Positions 16,344-25,282 are shown, counted from the stretch's first letter. The stretch is DNA of 64,000 nt from Abditibacteriaceae bacterium (GCA_019239895.1 JAFAZH010000052.1:186001-250000); one strand, 5' to 3'. Notes: generated from the letters alone by a model not told the origin. A program made the numbers and translations.

Positions 16344-18992
16344 TTGAAGTTTAACTACGCTACACTCAAAAGCAGTGTGCGTTATCTTTTAGCTTTTCTC
16401 TCGCTCCGTTACTGGTTGCGGCATCGTGGCGCATTTTTTTTGGCAACTTTGGGCGTGGCTTTGGGCCTAGCGGTTTTTGTATCGGTGCAGGTTGCTAATC
16501 ACTCCGTTTTAGCCTCGTTTGCCGCTTCCTTAGATGCCATATCAGGCAAAGCCAATTTGCAGATTATTGGTGGCGCGAGCGGCTTGCCAGAAGAAGTTTA
16601 CACGCGCCTCAAATTGACACCAGATGCCCGCATTAAAGCGGCGGCTCCGGTGGTGTCCCGCACACTTTATTCCCCGACGCTTCAGACCTCAATCCTCATT
16701 ATGGGGGTAGACCCCTTTGCGGAAATTGACTTCCGCGATTGGGAGATTGGCGGGGAATCTCCACCACCACAAGCTTCAACGCGTGGCACAACTCCATCAG
16801 ACCAGAATGCGCAAAGTGCATTCTTGCAATTTCTCACTGGCCCCCATACTACTGCCATCAGCCAGGCGATGGCTAATCGCTATCACCTGAGCATCGGCAG
16901 CCCCCTTCAACTTTATGTCGGTGCCGAGCGTAAAAACTTTTATGTAGTAGCCATTCTGCCGAACGAGTCTTCTAATGAGGCATTTGGCGGCGACTTCACC
17001 TTGCTGGACATTGCCACTGCGCAAGAAGCCTTGGCCCAAAGCGGTCGCCTGTCGCAAATTGACCTCATTGTGGATGAGGTGCAGCTTGATGCGGTGAAGG
17101 CAGCCTTGCGTAAGAATCTACCAGCGGATGCAATCGTGCAAAGACCAGCACAACGCGGTGCGGATGTCTCAGCGATGCTGGCGGCGTTTCAATTAAATCT
17201 CTCTGCTCTTTCCTGCATTGCTATCTTCGTCGGGGCATTTCTGATTTATAACTCAATCGCCATTGCGGTGGTGCGGCGACGGGCTGAAGTTGGTATCTTG
17301 CGCTCTTTTGGCACCGGGCAAAGTCAGCTCATGCGCTTGTTCCTGGTGGAAGCAGCAGTTATTGGCCTGGTGGGTTCAATTGTAGGAATGCTGCTAGGGA
17401 TTGCTCTGGCTCATTTTACGCTACAGGCAGTCAGCACCACGATCAGTGCGCTTTATATTGCGGTGAAGGCTAAAAGCCTCAGTGTTCCGCTCTGGCTGTG
17501 GTGGGGTGCGCCTCTAGGCGGCACGGTTCTGTCCATTTTATCAGCCCTGCCTGCCGCGCATGAAGCCGCCAATACTCCACCCCGTGCCGCGATGTTGCGG
17601 GTCACGCTGCACCAGGCTACGGAAAGATTTGCTTATCCAATGGCGATGGCCGGAGTGGTGTCTCTCTCTTTAGCCTTTGTGCTTTGTCAACCCTTCATCA
17701 GCGGGCGCACCGTCTTTGCAGGCTTTGCGGCAGCGTTCTTGACCTTATCCGGCTTTGCCTTGCTCACCCCAGTTCTGACGCTATGGGGCAGTCGCGTTGC
17801 CCAAGTGGGGGCCGGAGCTACGTTTGGCATCGAGGGCACTCTGGCCGGTTCCTATCTGCGCCGCGCCCTGAACCGCAGCAGTCTGGTAATAGCCGCTTTG
17901 ATGGTCTCATTAGCGATGCTGATCGGCCTATCGGTCATGGTCGGCTCGTTTCGCGCGACAGTGGCGGCATGGGTGGGCGGCTCGATTAGCGCGGACTTGT
18001 ATGTTGCGCCAGCGCGAGGTTTTGCTGAAGACCCCGGCCCCGGTTTGCCGCGTGAAGTGGTGCAGTATGTCACTACCATGCCCTCGGCTCGCTTCTGCGA
18101 TACGTTGCGCGGCGCGGATGCGGAGATTAATCATCAGCCCATTTATATTGCCGCGAATGTGCTGCCGGGTCTGGTCAATGGTGAGCGAAAAACCAGATTT
18201 CTGGAAACGCTTTATGGCGATGCACTTACTAAGCGTGCCTATGCTCAATCCAAAATCATCCTCGTGAGTGAACGCTTCAAAAACCTCCTGGGCTATAGGT
18301 CAGGGCAAACTTTGACCCTGACCACCCCTAGTGGCCCGATAGCCTTTCTCATTGGTGGCGTCTTTTACGACTATACGCCCAATGAATGCCTGCTCTATAT
18401 GCCGCAGACCCTCTACCGCAAATACTGGCATGACTATGGGATAGACGGCATTGCGGTTTATCTCAAGCATGATGTGTCAACCGATGAGGTCAAACGCGAG
18501 TTGGAGCAACGCTTCGGTGCAAAATATCAACTGACTCTCCTGCCTAATCGTGAAATCCGCGCCTCAGTGTTCAAAACTTTTGACCAAACCTTTGCTGTTA
18601 CCTATGCGCTCCAACTAATCGCCATTATTGTGGCGGCGATTGGCATCTTTGATACACTCATCGCCCTCTTGCTGGAACGCAGCCGCGAATTAGCGACCTT
18701 GCGTGCTTTAGGCGCGTCGCCCTGGCAGATTAACAAGATGACTTACATCGAATTTGTCCTGATAGGAATTTTTGCCTGGACAATAGGCGTGGCAGCAGGA
18801 TTATGCCTCGCATGGGAACTGATTTATGTCATTAATCGCCAATTCTTTGGCTGGACGATACAATGGACATTGCAGCCAGATGTGCTATTTCGGGCGCTGG
18901 TGCTGGCTTTGCTCGCCGCTATTGGAGCCGGAGTGTTCCCGGCGCGTAATGCGACCCGTCGCAATATCGCCGCCACCCTCCAAGTTGAATGA
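16344..18992 (+). CDS. Duplicated FtsX/MacB-type ABC transporter permease
   Basis: An 882-residue inner-membrane protein with two FtsX-like halves. Each half has a helix, a large extracytoplasmic domain (about 60-260 and 555-750) and a group of three helices. The motif (R)RRAEVGILRSFGTGQSQLMRLFLVE near residue 313 and its counterpart ERSRELATLRALGASPWQINKMTYIE near 787 are the cytoplasmic coupling loops that contact the ATPase. Proteins with this layout (AttF/AttG-like, COG0577) move lipids, lipoproteins or peptides to the cell surface, and their usual partner is a secreted CrtC/AttH-like protein, found here at 19482. No ABC ATPase gene is adjacent, which is unusual. The start is a TTG at 16344 with AAGG just upstream; a later start is possible. 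Confidence 0.85.
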   Translation: MKFNYATLKSSVRYLLAFLSLRYWLRHRGAFFLATLGVALGLAVFVSVQVANHSVLASFAASLDAISGKANLQIIGGASGLPEEVYTRLKLTPDARIKAAAPVVSRTLYSPTLQTSILIMGVDPFAEIDFRDWEIGGESPPPQASTRGTTPSDQNAQSAFLQFLTGPHTTAISQAMANRYHLSIGSPLQLYVGAERKNFYVVAILPNESSNEAFGGDFTLLDIATAQEALAQSGRLSQIDLIVDEVQLDAVKAALRKNLPADAIVQRPAQRGADVSAMLAAFQLNLSALSCIAIFVGAFLIYNSIAIAVVRRRAEVGILRSFGTGQSQLMRLFLVEAAVIGLVGSIVGMLLGIALAHFTLQAVSTTISALYIAVKAKSLSVPLWLWWGAPLGGTVLSILSALPAAHEAANTPPRAAMLRVTLHQATERFAYPMAMAGVVSLSLAFVLCQPFISGRTVFAGFAAAFLTLSGFALLTPVLTLWGSRVAQVGAGATFGIEGTLAGSYLRRALNRSSLVIAALMVSLAMLIGLSVMVGSFRATVAAWVGGSISADLYVAPARGFAEDPGPGLPREVVQYVTTMPSARFCDTLRGADAEINHQPIYIAANVLPGLVNGERKTRFLETLYGDALTKRAYAQSKIILVSERFKNLLGYRSGQTLTLTTPSGPIAFLIGGVFYDYTPNECLLYMPQTLYRKYWHDYGIDGIAVYLKHDVSTDEVKRELEQRFGAKYQLTLLPNREIRASVFKTFDQTFAVTYALQLIAIIVAAIGIFDTLIALLLERSRELATLRALGASPWQINKMTYIEFVLIGIFAWTIGVAAGLCLAWELIYVINRQFFGWTIQWTLQPDVLFRALVLALLAAIGAGVFPARNATRRNIAATLQVE

Positions 18993-19095
18993 GATCATGG
19001 GGTAATTAATGAAGATAGTTCCAGCTTAGTCGAAATAGCGGAACCTAATTTGCACGCAAGGCGAGTTCGACTTCATTGGAGGGAGCGGCTTGCCG

Positions 19096-19455
19096 ATGCA
19101 CATTCTGTTTGTAGACGACATGCCTGATACCCGCGATATTTTTCGTCTGGCTTTTGGCATCCAAGGCCATACCACGCGTGTAGCAACGAACGGGTTAGAG
19201 GCCGTCGAAGCCGTTAAAGAAGAAAGCTTTGATGCGATCATTATGGACGTGGAAATGCCAGAAATGAACGGGTGGGATGCCGTTGGCCACATCCGGCAAT
19301 TGAAGAATGGGAACCAACTTCCGATTATTATGTTCACCGCTTATGGTGGCGATGAAGACTATGACCACGCTATCGAAGTGGGTGCTAACTGCTTGATGTT
19401 GAAACCCATCTTGCCCCAGGAACTTCTGAATCAAATCGAGAAGCTACGAAGTTAG
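19096..19455 (+). CDS. Stand-alone response-regulator receiver protein
   Basis: A 119-residue CheY-like receiver with no output domain. The acidic pair is in ILFVDDMPD, the phospho-acceptor Asp in AIIMDVEMPEMNGW, the switch Thr in IIMFTAYGG and the conserved Lys in LMLKPI, so it should be phosphorylatable. No histidine kinase is nearby. The ATG at 19096 has GGAGGGAG ten bases upstream. It sits between the FtsX-type permease and the AttH-like gene, 103 bases after the former and 26 before the latter, so the three probably share a transcript; a regulatory link is inference. Confidence 0.9.
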   Translation: MHILFVDDMPDTRDIFRLAFGIQGHTTRVATNGLEAVEAVKEESFDAIIMDVEMPEMNGWDAVGHIRQLKNGNQLPIIMFTAYGGDEDYDHAIEVGANCLMLKPILPQELLNQIEKLRS

Positions 19456-19481
19456 CTTCTGGCTTGCTTATTTTTAATGCT

Positions 19482-20630
19482 ATGTCCCGCGCGGCTTTAG
19501 CCCCACAGCCGATACAGACGACAGTCTTAGTCTGTATCGGCTTATTCTTGCTCTGGGGTTCCCCTCAAGGCCAAGCGGCGTCCTTCCGTCCCGCCTTGCC
19601 GGGTTATCAGTATCACTTTCCCCGTGACCACACCGCGCACCCGGAATATGCTACCGAGTGGTGGTATTATACTGGCCATTTGCAAGCCGCAAACGGGAAA
19701 CGCTTTGGGTATGAACTGACCTTTTTCCGTATCGGACTCATGCCCAGTCTCGCCGGGCGCACTTCCAAATGGGCTACACGAGATATTATGCTGGGGCACC
19801 TGGCGCTCACGGACGAAACTGGCAATCAGTTCTATTTTGTAGACCGCGCCTCGCGTGCCGCTTTAGGTTTAGCCGGGGCCGAAACTGCTATGCCCCACAT
19901 CTGGATCAATGGCTGGTCGTTGCGCTTTGGGGGACACAACAGTAGTGCGCAGACCTTGCGTGCCACGGGCAAAAGCCATGACATCGAGTTCGCTATCAAC
20001 CTCGTGCAACACCCGGCCAAGCCCTTGGTCATTCATGGCGAAAAGGGCGTCTCGCAAAAATCGGCGGGAGTGGGGCGTGCTTCACATTATTATTCCTTCA
20101 CTCGTTTAACCACTCAAGGCACTGTACGATTAGGTGATCAGCATTTCGCCGTGACGGGGCAGAGTTGGTTTGACCATGAGTTTGGTTCTAATCAATTAGG
20201 CAAAGATCAGGCGGGATGGGATTGGTTTGGGGTGCAACTGGATGATGGACGCGAGATTATGCTGTATCACATGCGCTTGCGTAGCGGCGGCACCGATCCC
20301 TATTCTTCTGGCACTCTCGTCGAGCGCAATGGCAAAACCCATCATCTCAGGCTCCAGGATTTTCGGATTGAGCCTCTTAACACCTGGCGCAGCCCGGTCT
20401 CTCATGCCAGTTACCCGGCGCACTGGCGCGTCACTTTGCCGCGAGAAGGCATAAATCTCGACATTATGCCCACCATTGCCAATCAAGAACTGGCCACGCA
20501 GCATTCCACCGGGGTGACTTATTGGGAGGGTAGCGTTCGGGTTACGGGCACCCAGGGCAGCCGCTCCCTGCATGGCATGGGCTATGTAGAATTGACTGGC
20601 TACGCCGGAGCCTTTAATAGCACATTTTGA
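19482..20630 (+). CDS. Secreted lipocalin-like hydrolase, AttH/CrtC family
   Basis: A 382-residue protein with an N-terminal hydrophobic segment (about residues 13-32, ending in GQAA), likely a cleaved signal peptide. The mature part begins with FPRDHTAHPEYATEWWYYTGHL, the diagnostic TEWWYYTGHL motif of the AttH/carotenoid-1,2-hydratase family (COG5621), and later has SWFDHEFGSNQLG and GWDWFGVQLDDGREIMLYHMR, equally typical. The fold is two lipocalin-like barrels; the natural substrate of non-carotenoid members is unknown. In attEFGH-type operons this protein works with an FtsX-type ABC exporter, and such a permease lies just upstream. The ATG at 19482 is chosen; a TTG at 19464 is in frame. 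Confidence 0.88.
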   Translation: MSRAALAPQPIQTTVLVCIGLFLLWGSPQGQAASFRPALPGYQYHFPRDHTAHPEYATEWWYYTGHLQAANGKRFGYELTFFRIGLMPSLAGRTSKWATRDIMLGHLALTDETGNQFYFVDRASRAALGLAGAETAMPHIWINGWSLRFGGHNSSAQTLRATGKSHDIEFAINLVQHPAKPLVIHGEKGVSQKSAGVGRASHYYSFTRLTTQGTVRLGDQHFAVTGQSWFDHEFGSNQLGKDQAGWDWFGVQLDDGREIMLYHMRLRSGGTDPYSSGTLVERNGKTHHLRLQDFRIEPLNTWRSPVSHASYPAHWRVTLPREGINLDIMPTIANQELATQHSTGVTYWEGSVRVTGTQGSRSLHGMGYVELTGYAGAFNSTF

Positions 20631-20650
20631 ATATGAGCAGTCTGAAAGTC

Positions 20651-20713
20651 TGTAGGCCAGACACTCTTGTCTGGCTGTTTCAGATTATGCCAGACAAGAG
20701 TGTCTGGCCTACA
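20651..20713. repeat. Inverted repeat with perfect 25-base arms
   Basis: Arms at 20651-20675 and 20689-20713 (TGTAGGCCAGACACTCTTGT... and its complement) pair without mismatch around a 13-base loop. Each arm contains a weak inner palindrome of its own (GCCAGACA/TGTCTGGC). It lies 20 bases after the AttH-like stop codon. No T-run follows. Confidence 0.85.
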
Positions 20714-20735
20714 ATGTTGCAATTATTCTTTACAT

Positions 20736-22169
20736 ATGAGTGAATCTGATCTTTACGACATTGCGGTTATTGGCGCAGGCACAGGTGGCCTGGTGGCGGC
20801 TTTCATAGCGGATAGTTTAGGAGCTAAAACCGCGCTCATTGAACGCGAGCGCATCGGGGGCGAATGCTTGTGGACAGGCTGTGTCCCCTCAAAAACGCTT
20901 ATCAAGTCGGCGCGTGTTTATGCCACCATGAAACGCGCCGAAGAGTTCGGGGTGCATGTGGAGTCTACCCGCCTGGTGTGGCCCGCCGTGCGGATGCGGA
21001 TTGCCGCCGTGCGCGATGAAATTAAAGACCTGGAACGTGCCGAGTTACAGAAGTCTAAAATAAAAATCATCACTGGCACGGCACGCTTTGAAGACGCACA
21101 TACGTTACTTATCACGGCTAAAGCGAGAGAGCAAAGAATTCAGGCCAAAAAGTTCATTCTGGCGACTGGCACCAAAACACGCTTGCCCGAAATTGAAGGG
21201 CTGGAGGAAACAGAATTTATCACCCACGAAAATATCTACGATCTACCGAACCTGCCGCGCACGCTGCTGATTCTGGGAGGTGGCCCTATCGGTTGCGAGT
21301 TCGCCCAAGCCTTTGCCCGCTTTGGCACCAAAGTGACCCTCGTGCAACAAGGCGACCGCCTCCTGCCGAAAGAAGATGCCGAGATTTCGGCTGCCTGCCA
21401 GAAGATATTAGAACAGGAGGGGGTGCAGGTTTATCTTAAGGCCGAGACACGCCGTGTGCGCCAGGATGAAACGGGCAAGCAACTTGAATTTGCGACAGAG
21501 GGGGGCACGGTTCAAACGGTCAAAGCCTCACATTTTTTAGTGGCCGTCGGTAAAGAATCAGACACCACATCGCTTAATCTTCAGGCCGTTCGAGTGGCTG
21601 CGGATAAGCAGGGAGTGTTGGTAGATGACCACTTGCGCACCACCGCACCTCACGTTTGGGCCTGCGGTGATGTGACGGGGCAATATCTGTTCACCCATGT
21701 AGCCGAATATCAGGGCAAAATAGCCGCCCAAAACGCCTTACTGCCGCTCAAGACTAAAGCCAACTATCGCGTGGTGCCGTGGACGACATTCACTGACCCG
21801 GAGATCGCACATTTAGGTCTGACTCAAGCCGAAGCCGAACAAGAGCATAGCCCCTGTAAAATCTACCGCGTGCCATTTAGCGCATTAGACCGCGCCATTA
21901 TTGAAGGCGAAACCGAAGGATTTCTGAAAGTTATCACGAGCAGTAGTGGCCGGATTTTAGGCGCGCATATTATTGGCCCGGCAGCAGGCGAATTAATTCA
22001 CTCTTTCGTGCCTGCGGTGCGCGATGGCACCTTGATTCAGGAGATGGCGGAAACTATCTACGTCTACCCGACTCTCTCCGAAATCGGCCATCGTGCTGGC
22101 AACCAATATTATCAAGAGTTGCTCAAAACGAAACTGGTGCAGCAACTCTTGCCCTTAGTCAGAAGGTAG
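20736..22169 (+). CDS. FAD-dependent pyridine nucleotide-disulfide oxidoreductase
   Basis: A 477-residue class I disulfide oxidoreductase (dihydrolipoamide dehydrogenase/mercuric reductase group). IAVIGAGTGGLVAA binds FAD, GGECLWTGCVPSKT holds the redox-active Cys pair (CxxxxC), LLILGGGPIGCEFAQAF binds NAD(P)H, and VWACGDVTGQ is the second FAD motif. The dimer-interface segment reads VYPTLSEIGHRAG, with Tyr where lipoamide dehydrogenase has the catalytic His (HPTLSE). The C-terminal Cys pair of mercuric reductase is also absent, so neither activity can be assigned. The true start is the ATG at 20736; an upstream in-frame start lies inside the palindrome. No 2-oxoacid dehydrogenase subunits are nearby. 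Confidence 0.9.
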   Translation: MSESDLYDIAVIGAGTGGLVAAFIADSLGAKTALIERERIGGECLWTGCVPSKTLIKSARVYATMKRAEEFGVHVESTRLVWPAVRMRIAAVRDEIKDLERAELQKSKIKIITGTARFEDAHTLLITAKAREQRIQAKKFILATGTKTRLPEIEGLEETEFITHENIYDLPNLPRTLLILGGGPIGCEFAQAFARFGTKVTLVQQGDRLLPKEDAEISAACQKILEQEGVQVYLKAETRRVRQDETGKQLEFATEGGTVQTVKASHFLVAVGKESDTTSLNLQAVRVAADKQGVLVDDHLRTTAPHVWACGDVTGQYLFTHVAEYQGKIAAQNALLPLKTKANYRVVPWTTFTDPEIAHLGLTQAEAEQEHSPCKIYRVPFSALDRAIIEGETEGFLKVITSSSGRILGAHIIGPAAGELIHSFVPAVRDGTLIQEMAETIYVYPTLSEIGHRAGNQYYQELLKTKLVQQLLPLVRR

Positions 22170-22189
22170 CCGCTGCCTCTATCTTGGGA

Positions 22190-23530
22190 TCATGCCTGAT
22201 ATTGCACTCTGGCACAAGCCTGCAACTGCCGCACGGCGTTACTGGCCCACTGGCGCGATGGCTGCTGGTTCATCCAAACACAACAGGCTTCTGTACCATG
22301 TGCCTGGAGCCAACGGTCAATAATCATCATCTCATCCAGTTCGGCTTTTGGTGTGTAGGCTGCCACAGGCGGCGGAGTGGCATAGAGCTTGCGAATTTCA
22401 CCCTTCAAAGCAGGCCAATCCTCTACCACCAGATGGCGACGCACTGCCCCACCCTGCACCATAAAGATACCACTTGGCGGAGCAGTGTTATCGCTGCTGT
22501 CCTGCGGTTTGCGAGCAGGTTGCACGATGACGACATTATTCTGTTCGCGCATTCGATGCACTCGTCGTAACCGCGCGGTGCAGATTTCAATGGCCTCCAT
22601 TTGCGCTTTGAGTTTGGCCGCATCTTCAAAACGTAGGTCATCCGCCAGACTCATCATGCGGGCTTTAAGCTTTTCTAATTGGGGAGCATCCCCGGTGTGC
22701 AGCAGCTTAATTAAGTCATCGCAAATTTTGGCATATTCCTCTTGCGCGATAGCCGATACACAGGGGCCACAGCAACGGCCAATATCATGATAAAAGCAGG
22801 CGCGGCCATCAGGATCAGGTGTTAGCGGGCCTTCACACGAACGCAGCGGAAAAAGATGGCGCATGGCATCCATTGTCCAAGACGCCGCCCAGGGGGTCGT
22901 GAAGGGGCCAAGATAAAGCCCCGGCAATTCACCCACAGGCGGTGGAGTTTCTAACGGCAGGGTTTGGGGTTCAGGGTTCGGGGTCAGTGGGTTATCCGCA
23001 GCCCATCGCTGTGCAAGCTTTTCTAAGTCTGCATCCTCGTCAGCTTCTTCTAAACCTTCAATCCCAAACCCTGAACCCTCTATAACTGGTTCGGCACGAG
23101 TCAAAGTAAGACGTGGGAACGCCTCATCACTGAGGAGTAGATAAGGATAAACCACGAAGCGTTTGTGCTGCCAGTTGAGAATCGGTTGGCGCTCGGCGAT
23201 GAGGCGGCGTTCGAGTAGAAGGGCTTCAAGTTCAGAGCCGCACTCATCCCATTCGAGGCGCGTAATTTCAGCCAACAGGCGGCGCAGTTTAGGTGGCCTC
23301 TGGAGAGAGGTGTCTGCAAAGTAGGAGCGCACTCTTTCCCGCAGACACTTCGCCTTGCCGATATAGAGCAAGCGGTCGTTGAAGCCATAGAAGAAGTAAA
23401 CGCCAGGGGCACGCGGCAACGTACGCGCTTGTTCTTTAAAGCGTCGCCGTCGCCGCGTGTCTACCTTGCCCTCGAAAGGATGGCGCACGCGATGCGCGCC
23501 AAAAGCTCGTAGTGGAGAAACACCTGCCAT
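22190..23530 (-). CDS. UvrC-like GIY-YIG nuclease lacking the C-terminal half
   Basis: A 446-residue protein equal to the N-terminal half of UvrC. LPRAPGVYFFYGFNDRLLYIGKAKCLRERVRSY-type sequence near 38-70 is a complete GIY-YIG domain with the catalytic Tyr, Arg and, later, Glu (ELEALLLE). CFYHDIGRCCGPC is the Cys-rich iron-sulfur-type motif of UvrC, and DLRFEDAAKLKAQMEAIE is the UVR (UvrB-contact) segment. The RNase H-like 5'-incision domain and helix-hairpin-helix are missing; the frame ends normally, so this is not a frameshift. It could act as a Cho-like 3'-incision nuclease. Two repeat-derived inserts (LTPNPEPQTLP and EGSGFGIEG) lie near residues 150-190. It converges on the oxidoreductase gene with a 20-base gap. 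Confidence 0.85.
   Translation of the reverse strand: MAGVSPLRAFGAHRVRHPFEGKVDTRRRRRFKEQARTLPRAPGVYFFYGFNDRLLYIGKAKCLRERVRSYFADTSLQRPPKLRRLLAEITRLEWDECGSELEALLLERRLIAERQPILNWQHKRFVVYPYLLLSDEAFPRLTLTRAEPVIEGSGFGIEGLEEADEDADLEKLAQRWAADNPLTPNPEPQTLPLETPPPVGELPGLYLGPFTTPWAASWTMDAMRHLFPLRSCEGPLTPDPDGRACFYHDIGRCCGPCVSAIAQEEYAKICDDLIKLLHTGDAPQLEKLKARMMSLADDLRFEDAAKLKAQMEAIEICTARLRRVHRMREQNNVVIVQPARKPQDSSDNTAPPSGIFMVQGGAVRRHLVVEDWPALKGEIRKLYATPPPVAAYTPKAELDEMMIIDRWLQAHGTEACCVWMNQQPSRQWASNAVRQLQACARVQYQA
22959..23079. repeat. Inverted AACCCTGAACCC-type repeat inside the GIY-YIG gene
   Basis: GGTTCAGGGTT (22968-22978) and its complement AACCCTGAACC (23067-23077) lie 88 bases apart within coding sequence, with more GGGTTTGGGGTTCAGGG-type sequence around the first copy. 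The in-frame translation gives Pro/Thr-rich and Gly/Glu-rich patches not expected in the family. Confidence 0.6.
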
Positions 23531-23559
23531 TGTCTACAATTTTAACAGGGACAGACCTC

Positions 23560-23655
23560 GTAGGGGCACCCCTTGTGGGTGCCCTTCTTTGTTGCATCCT
23601 CGCAATAGTGCCTCTGGCCCTAACACTTCAGGGCACCCACGAGAGGTGCCCCTAC
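23560..23655. repeat. Long inverted repeat between the GIY-YIG gene and cimA
   Basis: Arms at 23560-23584 and 23631-23655 (GTAGGGGCACCCC...GGGTGCCC and its counterpart) differ at two of 25 positions and enclose 46 bases. It is 29 bases from the GIY-YIG start codon and 19 bases after the cimA stop codon. Confidence 0.8.
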
Positions 23656-23674
23656 GGCTTTGCTTCACTCAATC

Positions 23675-25282
23675 CTACTTTTTCGCTGCGGCGTTAATCA
23701 AGCCATATTCGATGGATTCCGTTAAAGCTTGCCAACTGGCTTCGATAATGTTGGTGCTGACACCCACGGTGCTCCAACTTTGGTCGCCATTGGTAGATTC
23801 AATTAAGACGCGCACTTTAGCGGCTGTGCCTTCACGCGTGTTGACGACGCGCACTTTAAAGTCCGTCAGGTGGATGGCTTCCATTTCTGGATAAACCATT
23901 AACAGAGCTTTACGCAGCGCGTTGTCGAGAGCATGAACCGGGCCGTCGCCTTCGGCTGCGGTGTGCATGACTTCACCATCAACTCCCAGTTTTAACGTGG
24001 CTTCCGTAATCCACTCCGCTTCACCTTTACCGTTAGGCCGCCATTCGTTGATGGTGCGGACGCCCAACAGGTCGAACAACTGCTGTGATTTGCCTACCGT
24101 GTGACCCAGGGTGCGCTGCACCAAGAGTTGGAATGAGGCTTCGGCTCCCTCGAACTCATAACCTTCGGATTCCAGCCGTTTGACTTCTTTTAAAATCGCT
24201 TTAGCTTCTTTGCTGCCCTTTTCGATTTCAATGCCCAGACTCGCCGCCACTTCGCGCACATTGGAAGTGCCTGCCAACTCACTGACTAAAATACGCCGCT
24301 CGTTGCCGACGCTTTCCGGGTCTATGTGCTCATAAGCCTGACCACCCGCTTTCTGCACCGCGTCAACATGCATACCGCCCTTATGGGCAAAAACTGAATG
24401 GCCGACGAAGGGCTGCCGATCATCAGGCGTAAGGTTCGCCACTTCACTGACGAAATGCGCTAAGTGCGTCAATTGCTTCTCGCTGCCCGGTGGCACGCAT
24501 TGCATCCCCATCTTAACCTGTAGATTAGCGATCACCGAAATCAGATTGCAGTTGCCGCATCGCTCACCAAAGCCGTTGATGGTGCCCTGCACTTGCGACG
24601 CCCCATTTTGGATAGCAACCATAGCATTGGCCACCCCTAATTCGCAGTCGTTGTGCGTATGAATGCCAACGGGTATGCCTAATTCGCGCTGCACCGTGTT
24701 GACCCCAGCCGCAATGTGTTCGGGCAAGCTGCCGCCGTTGGTATCGCAGAGCACCAGTATTTCCGCGCCACCTTCAGCGGCAGCCCGCAGGGTGCGTAAG
24801 GCATATTCAGGATTGGCGTGCCAGCCATCGAAGAAGTGTTCGGCATCATAAAATACGCGGCGTCCATGCTCGCGCACATAGCGCACGCTGTCTTCAATCA
24901 TTTTTAAATTTTCATCAAGAGAAACTTTGAGGGCGTGTGTCACATGGAAATCCCAGGTCTTGCCAACGAGCGTGACAACAGGCGTTTCAGCTTCCAGAAT
25001 CTTTTGTAGATTGGCGTCGTCACGGGCCGCAATACCAGCGCGGCGTGTCATGGAAAAAGCAGCGAGGCTCGCGTGCTGCCAGCTTTGCTGTTTAGCCAGG
25101 GCAAAGAACTCTTCATCTTTGGGATTAGAACCCGGCCAACCGCCTTCAATGTATTGGATGCCAAACTCATCCAGCCGCCGCGCGATCTTGAGCTTATCGG
25201 CTACCGAAAACGAGATGCCCTCGGCCTGCGCCCCGTCACGCAGCGTCGTGTCATACATTTCAACGGCTTGTTTCTTTACCAT
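23675..25282 (-). CDS. cimA: (R)-citramalate synthase
   Basis: A 535-residue enzyme condensing pyruvate and acetyl-CoA to citramalate, the first step of the threonine-independent route to isoleucine. VEMYDTTLRDGAQAEGISFS holds the catalytic Arg and the metal Asp of the LeuA/HCS family. HTHNDCELGVANAMVAIQNGASQVQGTINGFGERCGN is the metal and active-site segment; the opening EMYDTTLRDGAQAEGIS plus the QGTINGFGERCGN variant are typical of CimA rather than LeuA. The C-terminal LeuA-type regulatory domain is present (TDFKVRVVNTREGTAAKVRVLIE), so isoleucine feedback is likely. The ATG at 25282 has AAAGGA nine bases upstream. A tRNA-Ile lies 63 bases upstream on the same strand. Confidence 0.93.
   Translation of the reverse strand: MVKKQAVEMYDTTLRDGAQAEGISFSVADKLKIARRLDEFGIQYIEGGWPGSNPKDEEFFALAKQQSWQHASLAAFSMTRRAGIAARDDANLQKILEAETPVVTLVGKTWDFHVTHALKVSLDENLKMIEDSVRYVREHGRRVFYDAEHFFDGWHANPEYALRTLRAAAEGGAEILVLCDTNGGSLPEHIAAGVNTVQRELGIPVGIHTHNDCELGVANAMVAIQNGASQVQGTINGFGERCGNCNLISVIANLQVKMGMQCVPPGSEKQLTHLAHFVSEVANLTPDDRQPFVGHSVFAHKGGMHVDAVQKAGGQAYEHIDPESVGNERRILVSELAGTSNVREVAASLGIEIEKGSKEAKAILKEVKRLESEGYEFEGAEASFQLLVQRTLGHTVGKSQQLFDLLGVRTINEWRPNGKGEAEWITEATLKLGVDGEVMHTAAEGDGPVHALDNALRKALLMVYPEMEAIHLTDFKVRVVNTREGTAAKVRVLIESTNGDQSWSTVGVSTNIIEASWQALTESIEYGLINAAAKK

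Noticed and set aside
20736-22169. Mercuric reductase
   Set aside because: The C-terminal Cys pair and the N-terminal heavy-metal domain are missing, and no other mer gene is present.
22190-23530. A frameshifted full-length UvrC
   Set aside because: The frame ends in a proper stop, and the following sequence on this strand is the shadow of the oxidoreductase gene with no RNase H or helix-hairpin-helix motif.
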